Notes: generated from the letters alone by a model not told the origin. Counted from the first letter of the stretch, positions 46,529 through 58,493 are shown. The stretch is 64,000 nucleotides of DNA from Coffea arabica (GCF_036785885.1 NC_092330.1:12124525-12188524), one strand, 5' to 3'. A program made the numbers and translations.

Positions 46529-49027
46529 TCAAGAATTTCTGCAGCAAGTCAGCACACAATCATCTAAAAACTGTGTGAGCTGAGAAGAATACAATTTTGG
46601 GTCATTCCGGAAATGGTCGACATGGGGTGTGGAAATGAAGTTGCAGGCTCTGACCTTGCGCCCATTCTTCCGCTGGCCATCAATAAAGGATTCAACCGAT
46701 CCGGCAGGAATGACTCTATCTGCTGAGCTGTAAATATATAGCTGTGGACAGCTAGGTTGTTGTGATGTCAACAAACTAAGAACATCAGACAACCTCCTAC
46801 AATTTGGTAACATGAAAATCGCGTGAGTAAGAAGTGCAGGAGTAGCCTTTATCTATTGATTATTGTAGGAGTAAAGTATGACAAAGGCCAAAAGATGTTA
46901 TTCATACCAACATGAAAATAAAGATTACTGTAAAATCAAGGAAACTAACCAATGCAGTATTCTTAAACAAAAATCACTTGGAACTCATTCAACCATGTTC
47001 AACATTGGCGATAATGTATTTTGCATATTTCAATCAATAAGGATAGGAACTTGCAAGACCATGCCAAAATAAGCATCAACAACACTAACGAAAATGGATC
47101 CCTCACCTATTTACTGTAGGAAGATTCAAAACCACCTCAAAAAACTTCTTGAGGACCACTAAGAGTGCAGTTTCAGTCAACTCCGGCTTGGTTTCTCCCA
47201 CAATAGTTTTGTTTGTTTTTGACATATTTGCACTTTGCTCACTCGTTGCACCTTTTGTTGCAACACTATTCTTTTTCAGAAAAGCTGCAGAGAATCCAGA
47301 AGCCCAGACCTAATAGACATACAAACACGAAAGAATGACATCAAAATCAATATCCAAAAACAACGAAAGAAAGAGTTGTACAGAACAAAAACCACACTGA
47401 TCCCCCTTCCTTTACCCCAAAACATATAATAAAGTTTCAGAATGATATGTAGAACTTCATTGCTCCACCTCTCCTATCCCCCAGGAGTTAGAAACCTATT
47501 ATGATCTGAAGAGGGACCCTGGAAGGATATACAAGATCTGTAATCAACTTAACTGAGAGCTTTTCTGACAAAATTTTTTTGTAACTAATAAAATCAACAT
47601 GGGAGGAAACAACAATGATGCACTCGAGAAAATAAAGACAAAAAAATGCATGCTCCAGTTTCAAATATTACCATTTGCTGGCAAATTTAGCACATGGATC
47701 GAGATATCTAAACAATAACAAATAAACTCATATATGGAACTGCAAAATAAAAGTCAAATACTCTTTTATACAGAAATTACTAGCTTATAGCTCCACTCAT
47801 GATACTGACAAACTGCAAGTATGAAGATTGACATCATCACCAAAGCCAACTAAGCATACTGGAATATCAGTTTCAAGTAGTCAAAAGTACGTATTTTGGA
47901 TCATCCAGTCTTACTTTACCACCACCAACATAACATTTCAAATCTCAATAATCACTCCACCGAAAAAGGCATAGTAACTTCCTAGACAACAATACCTGTG
48001 GATCAGGAGCTGCAACAGGAGCAGAATCCACAATACAGCCCTTAATCCTTCCCATTAAGTTTGGATCACTTCTCTGAAGCTTCTCCAAGACAACACCATA
48101 TCTGCAAGGCAATTTTTAACTGAGTTACACAAAATGTTCACTTCCAGATTTTATCAGGTTCCGCTTTTATTTTTGGTGGGGTGGGGGGGGGGGGGGGGTT
48201 GGTTGTGGATTGGGAGGCAAGTGTACTAGTGGTCAGCTAAAGTATTCTTACGTCAACCACCCTGTATTGCTGAAAGTGTGAAATACCAAGTTCTTCCCAT
48301 CCTCTTCCAACCAATCAGCCAAATGGTTAACAAGCAATTCTATATCTTGCTCAGCTTTTCCTCCAACTTGATAGCTTAGAATCTCGGACATTGGGAATGT
48401 AAACGTAATGGCATGAAAACCTCTCGAGGTGTACCACTCTGCATATCTATTCAGATGCTTCTGCTTTGCACCTAACCACCCAAGCAAAACCACCACTGTC
48501 CTAGATTTTACTGATGAACAATCAGAACTACCAGATACATCAACAGCCTTTGGCTCTGGCAAATGCCATCTATACAATACCTCTGATGGTGAGGAATTCA
48601 CATCATACACGTAAGAAGCCGGCTTGGCGGCTTTCGCCAACTCAGCCGATTGATACGAGTTAATTAAAGCAGGGGACGAGGCTACAGACGAATATAACCA
48701 TCCAGGAAAAGAACAAGAACTTGAGACAGGTATGCGGCTATATATGTCAGGCACGGGAACACGAATTCTTGTCGCAAATGCCAAGTTAGCAAGCTTTGAC
48801 ACTGATACCTTAGACACCCAAGATGATTTTTGTGCATCTATCGAAACAGATAACAAAGACGAAGACGAACTCGATTGTTCTGAGGAAGAACATGTTTCTG
48901 ATGATTTATTCGGCCAAAATTTTTCACGAAAATCAGATGAAATAGAAGCTATGCAAACAGCAGAGGCTGCAATTATCGGCCTTTGAAGGTTCCCAGACAA
49001 GGTACCCATAGTATTGATGGCTTTCAA
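46529..49027 (-). CDS. DUF829/TMEM53-like alpha/beta-hydrolase-fold protein (four exons)
   Basis: Minus-strand exons 48252-49027, 47996-48101, 47107-47309 and 46529-46796 total 1353 bases, 450 residues plus stop, with GT-AG introns throughout (donors GTAAGA, GTATTG, GTGAGG; acceptors TTGCAG, TATTAG, TTGTAG) and frames that join exactly. Residues about 1-130 are serine-rich and could contain a targeting peptide. A hydrolase-like core begins near residue 180 (VVVLLGWLGAKQKHLNRYAE, FHAITFTFP). HTFSNTGWLTYGVVLEKLQ lies where the nucleophile elbow would be, KGCIVDSAPVAAPDP follows, and late come LYIYSSADRVIP and STPHVDHFRNDP with likely acid and histidine. The family (TMEM53/DUF829) is eukaryotic and its activity is not established, so I give no reaction. 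The canonical GxSxG elbow is not kept; SNTGW stands in its place. The start is the first ATG of the long exon; a second ATG lies six codons on. Confidence 0.9.
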
Positions 49028-49400
49028 GTTTCACAATGTCTCGTTCAAATACACAGCAAACAACTCCAGTCAAATTTCAATTTCACAATTCCACCTACAA
49101 GAAAACCATTGGTTTCTTTAAAACGTGCCAAATATGCACGAGAGAAACGTGAAACAAAGTGATGTAAAATGTTTGAAGGAATACAACTGATTTTTACCTG
49201 TTTGAATTTGGTGGGGTATCGCCTTCAAGAAATAGAAAATCGGGCTGTCAATGTAAAGAATCTATTGACAGCCCGACCAATCCAAATTTTGCTTCAAACT
49301 ATATATGATCAGCAGCCAGCCAGCCAGCCAGCCAGCTACCGACCAGATCAAGAATAAGAATTTGTTTGAACAGTCAAAAAGCCTTTCTTTCTTCTTCTTA
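49028..49400. other. Upstream region of the DUF829 gene: hairpin and (AGCC)n
   Basis: It holds a perfect inverted repeat, CGGGCTGTCAAT (49241-49252) and ATTGACAGCCCG (49264-49275), with an 11-base loop, and a short AGCC repeat at about 49312-49337. It probably spans the 5' UTR or core promoter. I cannot place a TATA box or start site with confidence. Confidence 0.6.
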
Positions 49401-51752
49401 GACGCGTCCTGCAAAGGAGGAAAACATCAAAGTTTATATAAAAAAAAAAAAAAAAATTTAAATAAATCAATAAGTTAGTTACAATAAAGGATCTGGTTGA
49501 ACAGCTAACAGGAAGGTGACACGTGGATGATAATCTTTTCTAATAAAAGAAAAAATAAAAAGGTATCCATATATTTCATGGGATTTTGGGGAGGGACGGG
49601 TCATGGGAGGAGATAGTTTGAGGTTAGGCCAGTTGGGTTTAGATTGGGTGGTGAAAAAGCCGGTCACTTTTTTATTTTATATATATTAAATTTTTATATT
49701 TTATTTTAAAAATTTCAAAAAATTATAACCCAAACATGATCGCAATTTTTTTAAAGAAAAGCTACATATGACGACCTCTGTATTAATCACGTGAAGCCTT
49801 TCCTAGTTTCCTTCTTCCCTGCTGTGGTGGACGTGAGGCGCGTTCAATTATGTCATTGACCTTTTTTGGTTGAAAAGACTGAATTGTCCATTAAAAATTG
49901 GTAAATCAAGAATTCTTGAACCCAATTTGCCGATTGAGTTTGCCGTCTTGATTCAATTTGACGATGATTTCTGAACGTTTCTAATTTAATTGTGAGTGTG
50001 TTTATTCTGTCTATAAAAAAAAAAAAAAGAATTCTTGAACAAATTAGAAGATTGCACAAAAATGGTTGCCTCAAGAAGCTCGTGGCTACGACGCGATATA
50101 AAGAATACGATCCAAGTCATTTATGAAAATGGATTTTGCCATGGGTTTTGCTTATGGGAGAATATTCTTTTCAAAATTATTGTCCTTTTTTTTTTTTGGG
50201 TAGAGTTTACAACAAAAAAAAAAGGAATCGATCATAGCAACAAAACCTGATTTTGACTATATTTAAAACTTTTTCTTTACCTGCAACAAAATCCAATTTC
50301 AAGATACAAAATCAAACGAAATCATTAAAATTTTATTTTTCCAAAATAGAATCTAAAATCAGTTGAACGACTGACAATATAATATCCATTGCTCTAAAAG
50401 TAAAATAGAATAGCAAGAAAAATGAAAATAGGGGATCTAAAAAAAAAGGAGAAAAATGACGCAACTTACCAACCGAGGACAAAAGACAGCGTGTTCAACT
50501 CTTTTCCTCCTTGATGTGTAAAAAGACAGTTTTAACCTCCCTCAATCTTCCAAACGCTCTCTCACGCCGCCAAAACCCGCCCAAAAAAATGATAGAAGGA
50601 AGCAACCCACATGCCTTCCCAATCTCCAGTGCCGGAAAAACCCCAATCCAAATTTTTTTATTATGAATTTCATTAAAAATCAAAACCCAAATCGTCCTTT
50701 TATAGATTCAAGCATATTTGGATGTGGGGCGTCTTGAATTCTTGAATTCTATTACTAGAAGGAGAAAAAAAAAAAGAAAAAGGGGCAATGACATGAATGA
50801 CAAGCAGTGAAATAGAAAACTAACCTTGGAATTCTTTGAGAAAAAAGCTCCTCGCTTTCTTCTCCCTTCAACAATCTACCGCCAATTACTAACTTCTATA
50901 TCTACGCAGAAAAGAAGAAAAGAAGTGGGTTTTTTCCTCTTTATTTTTTTTTCGGGTGGGTTGGGAGGCGGTGGTGAAGAGTTAGAGGAGACTTGAATGA
51001 AGGATGAAGTCCTTGAATACGGGAAAACAGAAAAGTGGGAGGAGGAGAAGAAACGTGTTGGTGTTAGTTCTTCCCTGTTTTCCACCTTTTTTGGTATGGT
51101 CCGTGAGTTGTGATGTTTGGGCGGTATTTCATTTTTTATTCCATGCCGTGCCCCGGCATCACCGTGCTAATTATGCTAAAGTTTTCCAATTTAGTATAAA
51201 GTATATTCCTAAGTATATATTCTTGGACCGATTCGAATTTGTTACTCCGCATAATGTACATTCAACTTACAATTTAGATATACTACGCTCTACGGGGGAC
51301 TTTAGTGTTTACAAATGATTAAATTAATTACGTTTTTACACCTTTTTCTTTAGTGTTTACATGCTTTTTATAGTGTTTATATTGTTTTATAGTGCAAATG
51401 AAACTAATAATTACGAAATATTTGGATCAAATGTTGACATATACATTTTACAATGAATTTATTAGGAAATATAAATTTTAAGGAGTGACTAAAGTCATCG
51501 TGCTTTTACACTCCTTTTTTTTAGTATATATTTACGTGTTTTTTGTTATAGTGTTTGTAATCGTTATATTAATTTATTACATACTGCAATTGAAACTGGT
51601 AATTGCAAAAGATTCAGATCAAATATTAATTTAACGTATACTTCTTTTGTTCCAATTCACATTTCAACACATTGCCAATCTAATTTCACTTTTTCAATTT
51701 TATAGTGAGACCGCTTTTAATGTGTATGTTCATTTGAAGCACGTTAGACATC
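49401..51752. other. AT-rich spacer
   Basis: There are poly(A)/poly(T) runs (49440, 50020, 50190) and no frame with recognisable features. Open frames such as 51004-51318 are unremarkable in composition and I do not call them genes. Confidence 0.5.
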
Positions 51753-51768
51753 GTTTTTATCATTCTTT

Positions 51769-52056
51769 TTTGTCAAAACCTTTCGTAAGACTTTTATAAC
51801 TTTACAAATCTAAATCCCGAGTAAATCTCAAAAGCCGGCAACTCTTGAGATTCCTCAAGAGACTTATAAACCCACCCAAATCTCCTTCCAACCCCGATGT
51901 GGGATAACCACCTAAGGGGGGCAGCTGCTACTAAGACCTAAAGAGACCCCACTAACCTCGGTCCAGACGATTGTCTTTTTTGTCAAAACCTTTTGTAAGA
52001 CTTTTGCGACTTTACAAACCTAAATCCCGAGTAAATCTCAAAAACCGGCATCTGAG
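51769..52056 (-). mobile_element. SINE-like insertion, 288 bp, with 16-bp target duplication
   Basis: GTTTTTATCATTCTTT occurs at 51753-51768 and again at 52057-52072, exactly flanking 288 bp. A 16-bp duplication and a short A-run at one end (minus strand ...GACAAA followed by AAAGAATG) fit target-primed retrotransposition. Inside, about 75 bp at each end are direct repeats of each other (51769-51843 and 51979-52053, TTTGTCAAAACCTTT...CTCAAAAGCCGGCA). The middle has a perfect hairpin (CTCTTGAG-ATTC-CTCAAGAG) and GATGTGGGATAACC. I could not find a clear tRNA-type A/B box, so the SINE label is tentative. Confidence 0.65.
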
Positions 52057-52072
52057 GTTTTTATCATTCTTT

Positions 52073-53501
52073 AATTGATCGAATGCTTTACAATTTTGCG
52101 AGTGAGAAGGAAAACATTGTCCATTTTCATATCCAACAAATCACTAATTACGGAGCATTTCCAAAAGTTCATCTTAGTTGAAAACAGCTAAAATTTTTAA
52201 TGAAGTCAGTATCATTGAAAAAGTAAAATTAGTCAATATCATTGAAAAGTAATCAGTGTAGCACCAAAAATTGCCTTGTGCTGAGGGCATATGGTAAATA
52301 GCTAATTATACGCCATGAGCAACTCTTTTTGAAATTGTCAAGAGACATTTCAATAAAGATAGACGTCTGCTTAGTCTTCAAAATAGCTATAAACTATGAA
52401 AGCCAAAAGTTTTCAACACAAACTTATTTTTCTATTTGCAACTAGTTTCATTCTCCTTCAATGGTACAGGACCATTTGGCATTATACAATACTATTAAAT
52501 ACTTTATACTAATATACCCATTTCATATGTAAGAATAATCCAGAATGGAAAGGCCTTGCTACCCAAAATTCTTTTTCTACCAAATTGGGCAGGAAACAAG
52601 TTATCATTCCAGTGTTAGGTAACTGAAGTCAGAATGAAATGTGCATTTCTTTTCCAACATCTAGTAGAATCATATTGAGAATATAAAATGGAATGACGAA
52701 AACTATTATGTTGACTTAATTGCCCTAACTATGACATAAAACATTTCTTCTCTCATTTTGTTTGACACTAGCAATAGTTGGATAAAAATAACTTAATAAT
52801 TTAGAAACATATAGCTTAATAATAATAGAGTAAATCTTATATACACTATCACGGTAGAATATACGACACATGTGCAAAATTTGAGTTTCAAATTAAAATT
52901 CGAATTATGTATCATGCATCTAATAGTGAAAGTATATACACTGTCAATGTATAGAAGATTAATCCATAATAATAATAATAATAATTTTTTAATAACATAA
53001 AATTGCAATAGTTGAATACTAATTTACCCAAACTGAATATTCAAATTGCATACATATAAATTCCTATGTTCCCTTGATATGCTTCTATTTATAAACAAAA
53101 AATGTATATTTATAACTATTTTTTAATAGTGAAACTGGGAGGGTTCAAAGCCAATACCTCTCACTTACATTTCCTACTCTCGAATCACTCAATCCATCCC
53201 TCCCCCTCAGGTACATTTGTGACTTAACAAATGGTTTAGTAGCAATTTTTTTCTTCTTTATTTGTTAGAGTGTGTATGAATTGGCACTTATTACTTCTAA
53301 GTTGACAGTGTCATCACATAATCCAATTTTATAAATAAAATGATGTTAAAATGTGTAATTAAATATATTATTTGATAGTAAAAAGAGGAAAAATGTCATT
53401 AATTTATAGAATTAGAATTATTTATGACTAAAAAGTAACAATGTTATTAACTCACAGGTAACCTAACATTTAACACGTATATAAAAAATAAAATGACGTA
53501 T
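52073..53501. other. AT-rich spacer
   Basis: Nothing coding that I can support. A short (AAT)n run lies near 52970-52984. Confidence 0.5.
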
Positions 53502-53655
53502 AAAAAGGGTAAACTTGATCCCTACAATTTAGATATTTCTTGCTACAATTTAGATGACACTTATATAGAAAATAGAGATGTATGAAAAGGTAAACTTGAC
53601 CCCTGGAATTTAGATACTTCTTGCTACAACTTAGATGTTTCCTCGATACAGTGAG
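53502..53655 (+). repeat. Two-copy direct repeat, about 80 bp
   Basis: GGTAAACTTGATCCCTACAA...TTTAGATATTTCTTGCTACAA at 53508 recurs as GGTAAACTTGACCCCTGGAA...TTTAGATACTTCTTGCTACAA at 53588. Confidence 0.7.
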
Positions 53656-54005
53656 AATAAGTTTTTCCTAGATTTTGTGAGGAATGTGATTCCAAAAAAA
53701 AAAAAAAAAAAAAAAGTTGGAATAGGCTTCTTTGGAACAAAGGCCTTTCCTACACAAAATTTGCATACCAAATACTAGAATGGAATGAATAAGTTGTAAA
53801 AGCTTTTCTAGGGCACAAACTAGGGAATGTACTATCATTAAACTTTTAAGAAACTCAAAAAATTTATTTATAAAGATTATTAATGAATAACTACTTAAAA
53901 AATATTTTGGAATTAGACAAAGGATAGATGTTGTATACAAAATTTGTAATAAGTTCAAATTATGCAAATGATATGCAATATTTAAGATATGAAATTAACG
54001 TTGAC

Positions 54006-54505
54006 NNNNNNNNNNNNNNNNNNNNNNNNNNNNNNNNNNNNNNNNNNNNNNNNNNNNNNNNNNNNNNNNNNNNNNNNNNNNNNNNNNNNNNNNNNNNNNN
54101 NNNNNNNNNNNNNNNNNNNNNNNNNNNNNNNNNNNNNNNNNNNNNNNNNNNNNNNNNNNNNNNNNNNNNNNNNNNNNNNNNNNNNNNNNNNNNNNNNNNN
54201 NNNNNNNNNNNNNNNNNNNNNNNNNNNNNNNNNNNNNNNNNNNNNNNNNNNNNNNNNNNNNNNNNNNNNNNNNNNNNNNNNNNNNNNNNNNNNNNNNNNN
54301 NNNNNNNNNNNNNNNNNNNNNNNNNNNNNNNNNNNNNNNNNNNNNNNNNNNNNNNNNNNNNNNNNNNNNNNNNNNNNNNNNNNNNNNNNNNNNNNNNNNN
54401 NNNNNNNNNNNNNNNNNNNNNNNNNNNNNNNNNNNNNNNNNNNNNNNNNNNNNNNNNNNNNNNNNNNNNNNNNNNNNNNNNNNNNNNNNNNNNNNNNNNN
54501 NNNNN
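54006..54505. other. Assembly gap (500 N)
   Basis: Exactly 500 unknown bases. Its round length suggests a placeholder of unknown true size. It cuts the second LINE in ORF2. Confidence 0.99.
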
Positions 54506-55580
54506 GGCAGTGTTTTTATCTCTATGCTTTAGCCATTTGTTTCTTGCCTTTTGAGCCCAGTAGATTTCCTCATCCCTATATGCCTTGCCCAACTTGCATT
54601 TCAGTTCATCTATAGTGTCCCTCCTTTGACCAGCTTCCATCTGCTTGGCTTTCTCGATTTGTTTTTTCAACCTTTGTATTACCTCTCCTGAGTTGTTCCT
54701 TTTCTTCCTACTCCATTCCATCAATGCCAATCTGCATGCTTTGATCTTTCTTGTCACTTTAAAAAACCTGGATCCTTGTTGTTGTTCCTTCCAAGCATTC
54801 GAAATCACAGTATTAGTTTCCTCCTCAAAGGTCCACCTCTGGTCAAAGTAAAATCTCCTCTTGTAATTCTTCTTAACAGGTTCAGTATCCATTAGAACAA
54901 TACAGTGATCAGATGCTTCCTTATGCAAATGTGTACATCTTGCATTCTTGAAATGTTGGATCCATCCTTGATTTGCTAGGCATCGATCAAGTCTTTGCTG
55001 GACCAGCCCACTTCCCTCCCATTGATTAGACCAAGTCCATGGCACTCCTTCAAACCCAAGGTCTATCAGTGCATTACTTTCTATGAACTCTCTAAAATCT
55101 TTGAAACTGCTCTCAGGTCTACTTCTCCCCACCCCATTTCTCCTCATTTGACAGTATATCATTTAAATCACCAGCCATCATCCATTGCTCTCCCCACCTT
55201 CCTTTTTCTTGGTTGATAATTCTCCACTGTTCCCTCCTTATTCTGTCATCAGTGCTTGCATACACACCAATGAACCACCAACTGAACTGTTTGTCCTTTT
55301 CCTCAATCTTAGATTCAATGTAAAAACCCCCACTATTGACATACACCACATCCAACTCACTATTCCACATTAACGTTAGACCCCCGGCCTTGCCCAAAGC
55401 ATCAACAACAAAGCACTTCTCATAGTTTATTCTTTTCCTAACCTTTTCCATGACCTTTTTTTGGTTTTTGGTTTCACAGAGAAAAATTAAATTAGGAGAG
55501 TGGAGATTGATTATCTCCTTCAGCTGGGGAACTGCCAAGGGGCCTCCTGCGCCTCGGCAGTTCCACACCGCCACCTTCAT
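54506..55580 (-). pseudogene. Second LINE: ORF2 start (endonuclease), frameshifted and cut by the gap
   Basis: The minus-strand frame 55119-55580 encodes an EEP-type endonuclease start (MKVAVWNCRGAGGPLAVPQL, FLCETKN, WWFIGVYAST, MAGDLNDIL). It ends in a G-rich stretch around 55125-55145, and the protein continues in another frame (54506-55162: SFKDFREFIESNALIDLGFE, VPWTWSNQW, QQRLDRCLANQGW, SDHCIVLMD). A single-base indel near 55130 explains this. The coding sequence enters the N gap before RT. To the left of the gap (53900-54005) I see no LINE sequence, so RT may lie in the gap or be deleted. Confidence 0.85.
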
Positions 55581-57049
55581 TTAGACTGTGGAGGCAATAA
55601 GGGAATAGCCTCCAATTTCCCCGTCTGGTCACAGGTGTGCAGTTCTATCCTCATTATCTTGTTCTTTTCTTGATCCTGGCCAGACTCTAGCATTTCAACA
55701 TCTTCATTCCACTCACTGGTTTTCCTTTTTCCCCCATGCGTTTTAACCATAGATATGTTATTTATACTGCCCAATTGTACTCTTGTCCTTCTTGTGAACT
55801 TTCTTTGTTTTGGTTCATATCCCCCCTTGCTCCCGTGCTCCTGTCTCTCCATGTTTTCCTTATTTCCTACGTTCTCCATCATTTCCTGATCTCCTACATT
55901 TCCCTCTCTTCTCTCTTGAAGTGCTGTTACCTCCCAGACTTTCTCCTCATTTCTTTCCAAGCCTTTCCCTTCATGTTGCCCCTGTGGTTCTGGAGCTATT
56001 TTAAATTTATCCCCTGTCCCTTCCTGTTTTTCACTTTCCGTTTTGGTGTCCATCTGGCTCTCTTTATACTCCTCCTTCCCTTCCTTATCCTGTACCTTTG
56101 TATCTGCCTTTCGTACTCCACAGGTATTATCAAGCTCAGGTTTTCCTCTACCTAATATTGGTATAACAGCAACTTGATTCCCTTCCTTGCTATTTTCCTC
56201 AAAATCATTGTTTGTTTCCTTTGCTCTTGTCTCCTTATTCCCTCGGATCAGTTGTGTTCCACTCCCCTGTATTTCCTCCCTCATCTCCATTGTCCTGGTC
56301 CTCAGAGGTGAAGCCATGATATTTCCAGCTTTCATCCACGCTCCAAATTGGTCTTCTCTTAAGTTGTACTGATTTAGTCCTTCATTGTTACATTTCTTAT
56401 CACCATGACCAATAATTCCATACCTGTAGCAAAAATCCGGACACTTTTCATACTTAAATTCAACCCATTGCTGTACTCCATTCAACTTGACCCTTGTTCC
56501 TCTTGCCAATGGTTTTGCTATGTCCATTTCAGCCAAAATCTTCATGTGTCTTCCTGCCTTTCCCCCACTGGAGGGGATAATGACTTCCCTTACAGATTTG
56601 AAGATGTCTCCGATCTTAAAACCCACAGCCTTACTCATCCAGTGGATCGGCAAATTCCAGATTTGGACCCACAGGTATGCACTATTAAATACCTCCATCT
56701 TCCTCTCTATCCCAGCCTCCCATTTCTTGATAACCAGTAGTTGGTTGTCTATGACCCATGGACCGCCATAAAGAGCTTTTTCCATTTCTTGTTCAGATTC
56801 AAAATGGAACTGAAAAAGATTGGCTTTGAGTTCAGTGACCTTCAAATTTCTTGGATAGCCCCACACATGAGCTGTGAAGTTCTTAATCCCAGTGAAATTT
56901 GTAACCTTTTCCCCAATAACTTTTCCCATCAGACTTAATTGGCATTCCTCTACGCTTTGTTGGATATCCTCAAAGCTCAGATCGACTCCTTTCTCTTCCT
57001 CTGGGTTCAGGTCAAATCTTTTGAAGGCAAAAGTGAGATCGTCCGCCAT
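55577..57049 (-). CDS. Second LINE: ORF1 (DUF4283 and zinc-knuckle protein)
   Basis: 490 codons from MADDLTFAFKRF. Residues about 30-190 form a DUF4283-type RNA-binding domain (LMGKVIGEKVTNFTGIKNF, ALYGGPWVIDNQLLVIKKW, VQIWNLPIHWMSKAVGFKIG), the ORF1 hallmark of plant L1-like LINEs. The knuckle that follows reads CPDFCYRYGIIGHGDKKC: the second cysteine of the usual C-x2-C is tyrosine, so metal binding may be lost. The C-terminal 250 residues are Glu/Lys-rich and low in order. ORF1 ends at 55577 and overlaps the ORF2 start as ATGA. The frame itself is unbroken. Confidence 0.9.
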   Translation of the reverse strand: MADDLTFAFKRFDLNPEEEKGVDLSFEDIQQSVEECQLSLMGKVIGEKVTNFTGIKNFTAHVWGYPRNLKVTELKANLFQFHFESEQEMEKALYGGPWVIDNQLLVIKKWEAGIERKMEVFNSAYLWVQIWNLPIHWMSKAVGFKIGDIFKSVREVIIPSSGGKAGRHMKILAEMDIAKPLARGTRVKLNGVQQWVEFKYEKCPDFCYRYGIIGHGDKKCNNEGLNQYNLREDQFGAWMKAGNIMASPLRTRTMEMREEIQGSGTQLIRGNKETRAKETNNDFEENSKEGNQVAVIPILGRGKPELDNTCGVRKADTKVQDKEGKEEYKESQMDTKTESEKQEGTGDKFKIAPEPQGQHEGKGLERNEEKVWEVTALQERREGNVGDQEMMENVGNKENMERQEHGSKGGYEPKQRKFTRRTRVQLGSINNISMVKTHGGKRKTSEWNEDVEMLESGQDQEKNKIMRIELHTCDQTGKLEAIPLLPPQSK

Positions 57050-57612
57050 TGTTGAGTACTTTTAGGTGTCCCCACACCAACTTCCAGTAATGTCTAAAAA
57101 TGAGGTCCAACCTGTGGACTACACAGTCAAAGCCTTAGATTTTCAGTTTAACTAGAGATAAAGTTAGAAGGAAAGGGAAAAGAAACGGTAACTAAAAAGT
57201 GTGATGAGAAACCCAGTACCAGAGAAAAAACCTAATAGAGTACTATCATAACAATCCTAAAGAAACAAGGTAGATATATTATTAAAGCTATCAAGCCATA
57301 AATGCCCAAGCTTGCTGTCCAGCCAAGTGAGTTTTGGAGTTGCCCTGTAAATGATTCTCCTTTAATGCCACTTAAAAGTTTCCTTGCCAGGCTTCCGACA
57401 CTATCTTCGTATTCAGGGATAAATTAACGTCAAGTGCTGAATTAATCTGTGATTCCTCTTTACGGTGGTGCCTCTCAATTGGATCGATGAAGGTGTGAGA
57501 ATTGGTGAAGCGGGAACTTTGGCGCAGTATGGAGGTTGGTGCCGTTTTTGAAATTTTAAAAACTCCTACCTTGAGGAGAGAAAGCTCTCTGTTCTAGAGA
57601 GAGAAGCTCCCA
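57050..57612 (-). mobile_element. Second LINE: probable 5' UTR
   Basis: Sequence upstream of ORF1 with little coding character. Its far end has an inverted CTCTCTCTAGAACAGAGAG motif (complement of 57582-57603), a type often found at the 5' end of plant L1 LINEs. The exact end, about 57612, is an estimate. Confidence 0.5.
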
Positions 57613-58493
57613 CAAAGAAGAGTTGCTGCTAGATGATGTAGAATCTAGCTTTGGTTTCTTAGCATTTTGGAGCAGAACTTCTTTTGGATCTCAAAACCAG
57701 CATTTTTTTAATCGGGTCTTGTATTTCAAAAACAAATATGTGAATCAACTCGAGTTTTCTCAAAAAATGAAAACAAATATATCAAAGTTTCTACCATTCA
57801 CCAATAAGCACGGAAAATACTACTCCCTATCTCTATTAAGTCATTAATATAACTGTAAAGATCTCCTAGCATCAGATACTAGTCAATGAGCTAGTTTTAT
57901 ATCTTCTCCTCCAAGTACGCTTAACTTTAAAGTTAGCCTTATATCCTCTCTTTTGACTTTAACAACTTAAGCTTTGCCCAAGTGTTATTTATGCAAGCAA
58001 ACACAAATCTGCAATAAAAGGGTTGTTAGTTTGTTGTCTAGCCCAGTTGAGAACAAGCGTACGACGTACCTTTTAATGCATCAAAATTTGTTACGTCATT
58101 ACATTTAAGCGATCCATATCAGATATTTTTTTTTGGGGGGGAGGGGGGGGGGCCTTCAGGATGCTCAAATTATAGATGGCCTTGATAGGCCGGATGCTAT
58201 CTATTCTGGGCCGGGAACTATTGAACAATGAAGCACGGCCCAGTGGTTCCGCCCGCTCGAATGGCTGAAGATGCAAATACTTTCTTTCATGAGAGATTGA
58301 GATTCAGAACAACGGGCATCCAAAAGTGTGAGAACTGGGAAGAGATGGGCGGGGAAGGTTACCAGCATGTCTCCTGACAGACAATAATAAGAAGCATAAT
58401 AAGAAGCACAAAGCTATAAAAAGAAGCAAATGACATTAAAAAAAAAAAAAAAAAAAACTCCCATGCTCCTGAAAAAACTGTGAACCATTTGTA
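57613..58493. other. Spacer, probable 3' UTR of the FAD synthetase gene at its right end
   Basis: Non-coding. It has a T8-G run (58129-58153) and an A-run at 58438-58457. No gene or complete repeat recognised. Confidence 0.5.

Noticed and set aside
51004..51318. 104-codon plus-strand open frame
   Set aside because: No recognisable domain and composition like the surrounding spacer.
53928..54615. Open frames running through the N gap
   Set aside because: They exist only because N codons hide stops; no real coding evidence on either side on the plus strand.
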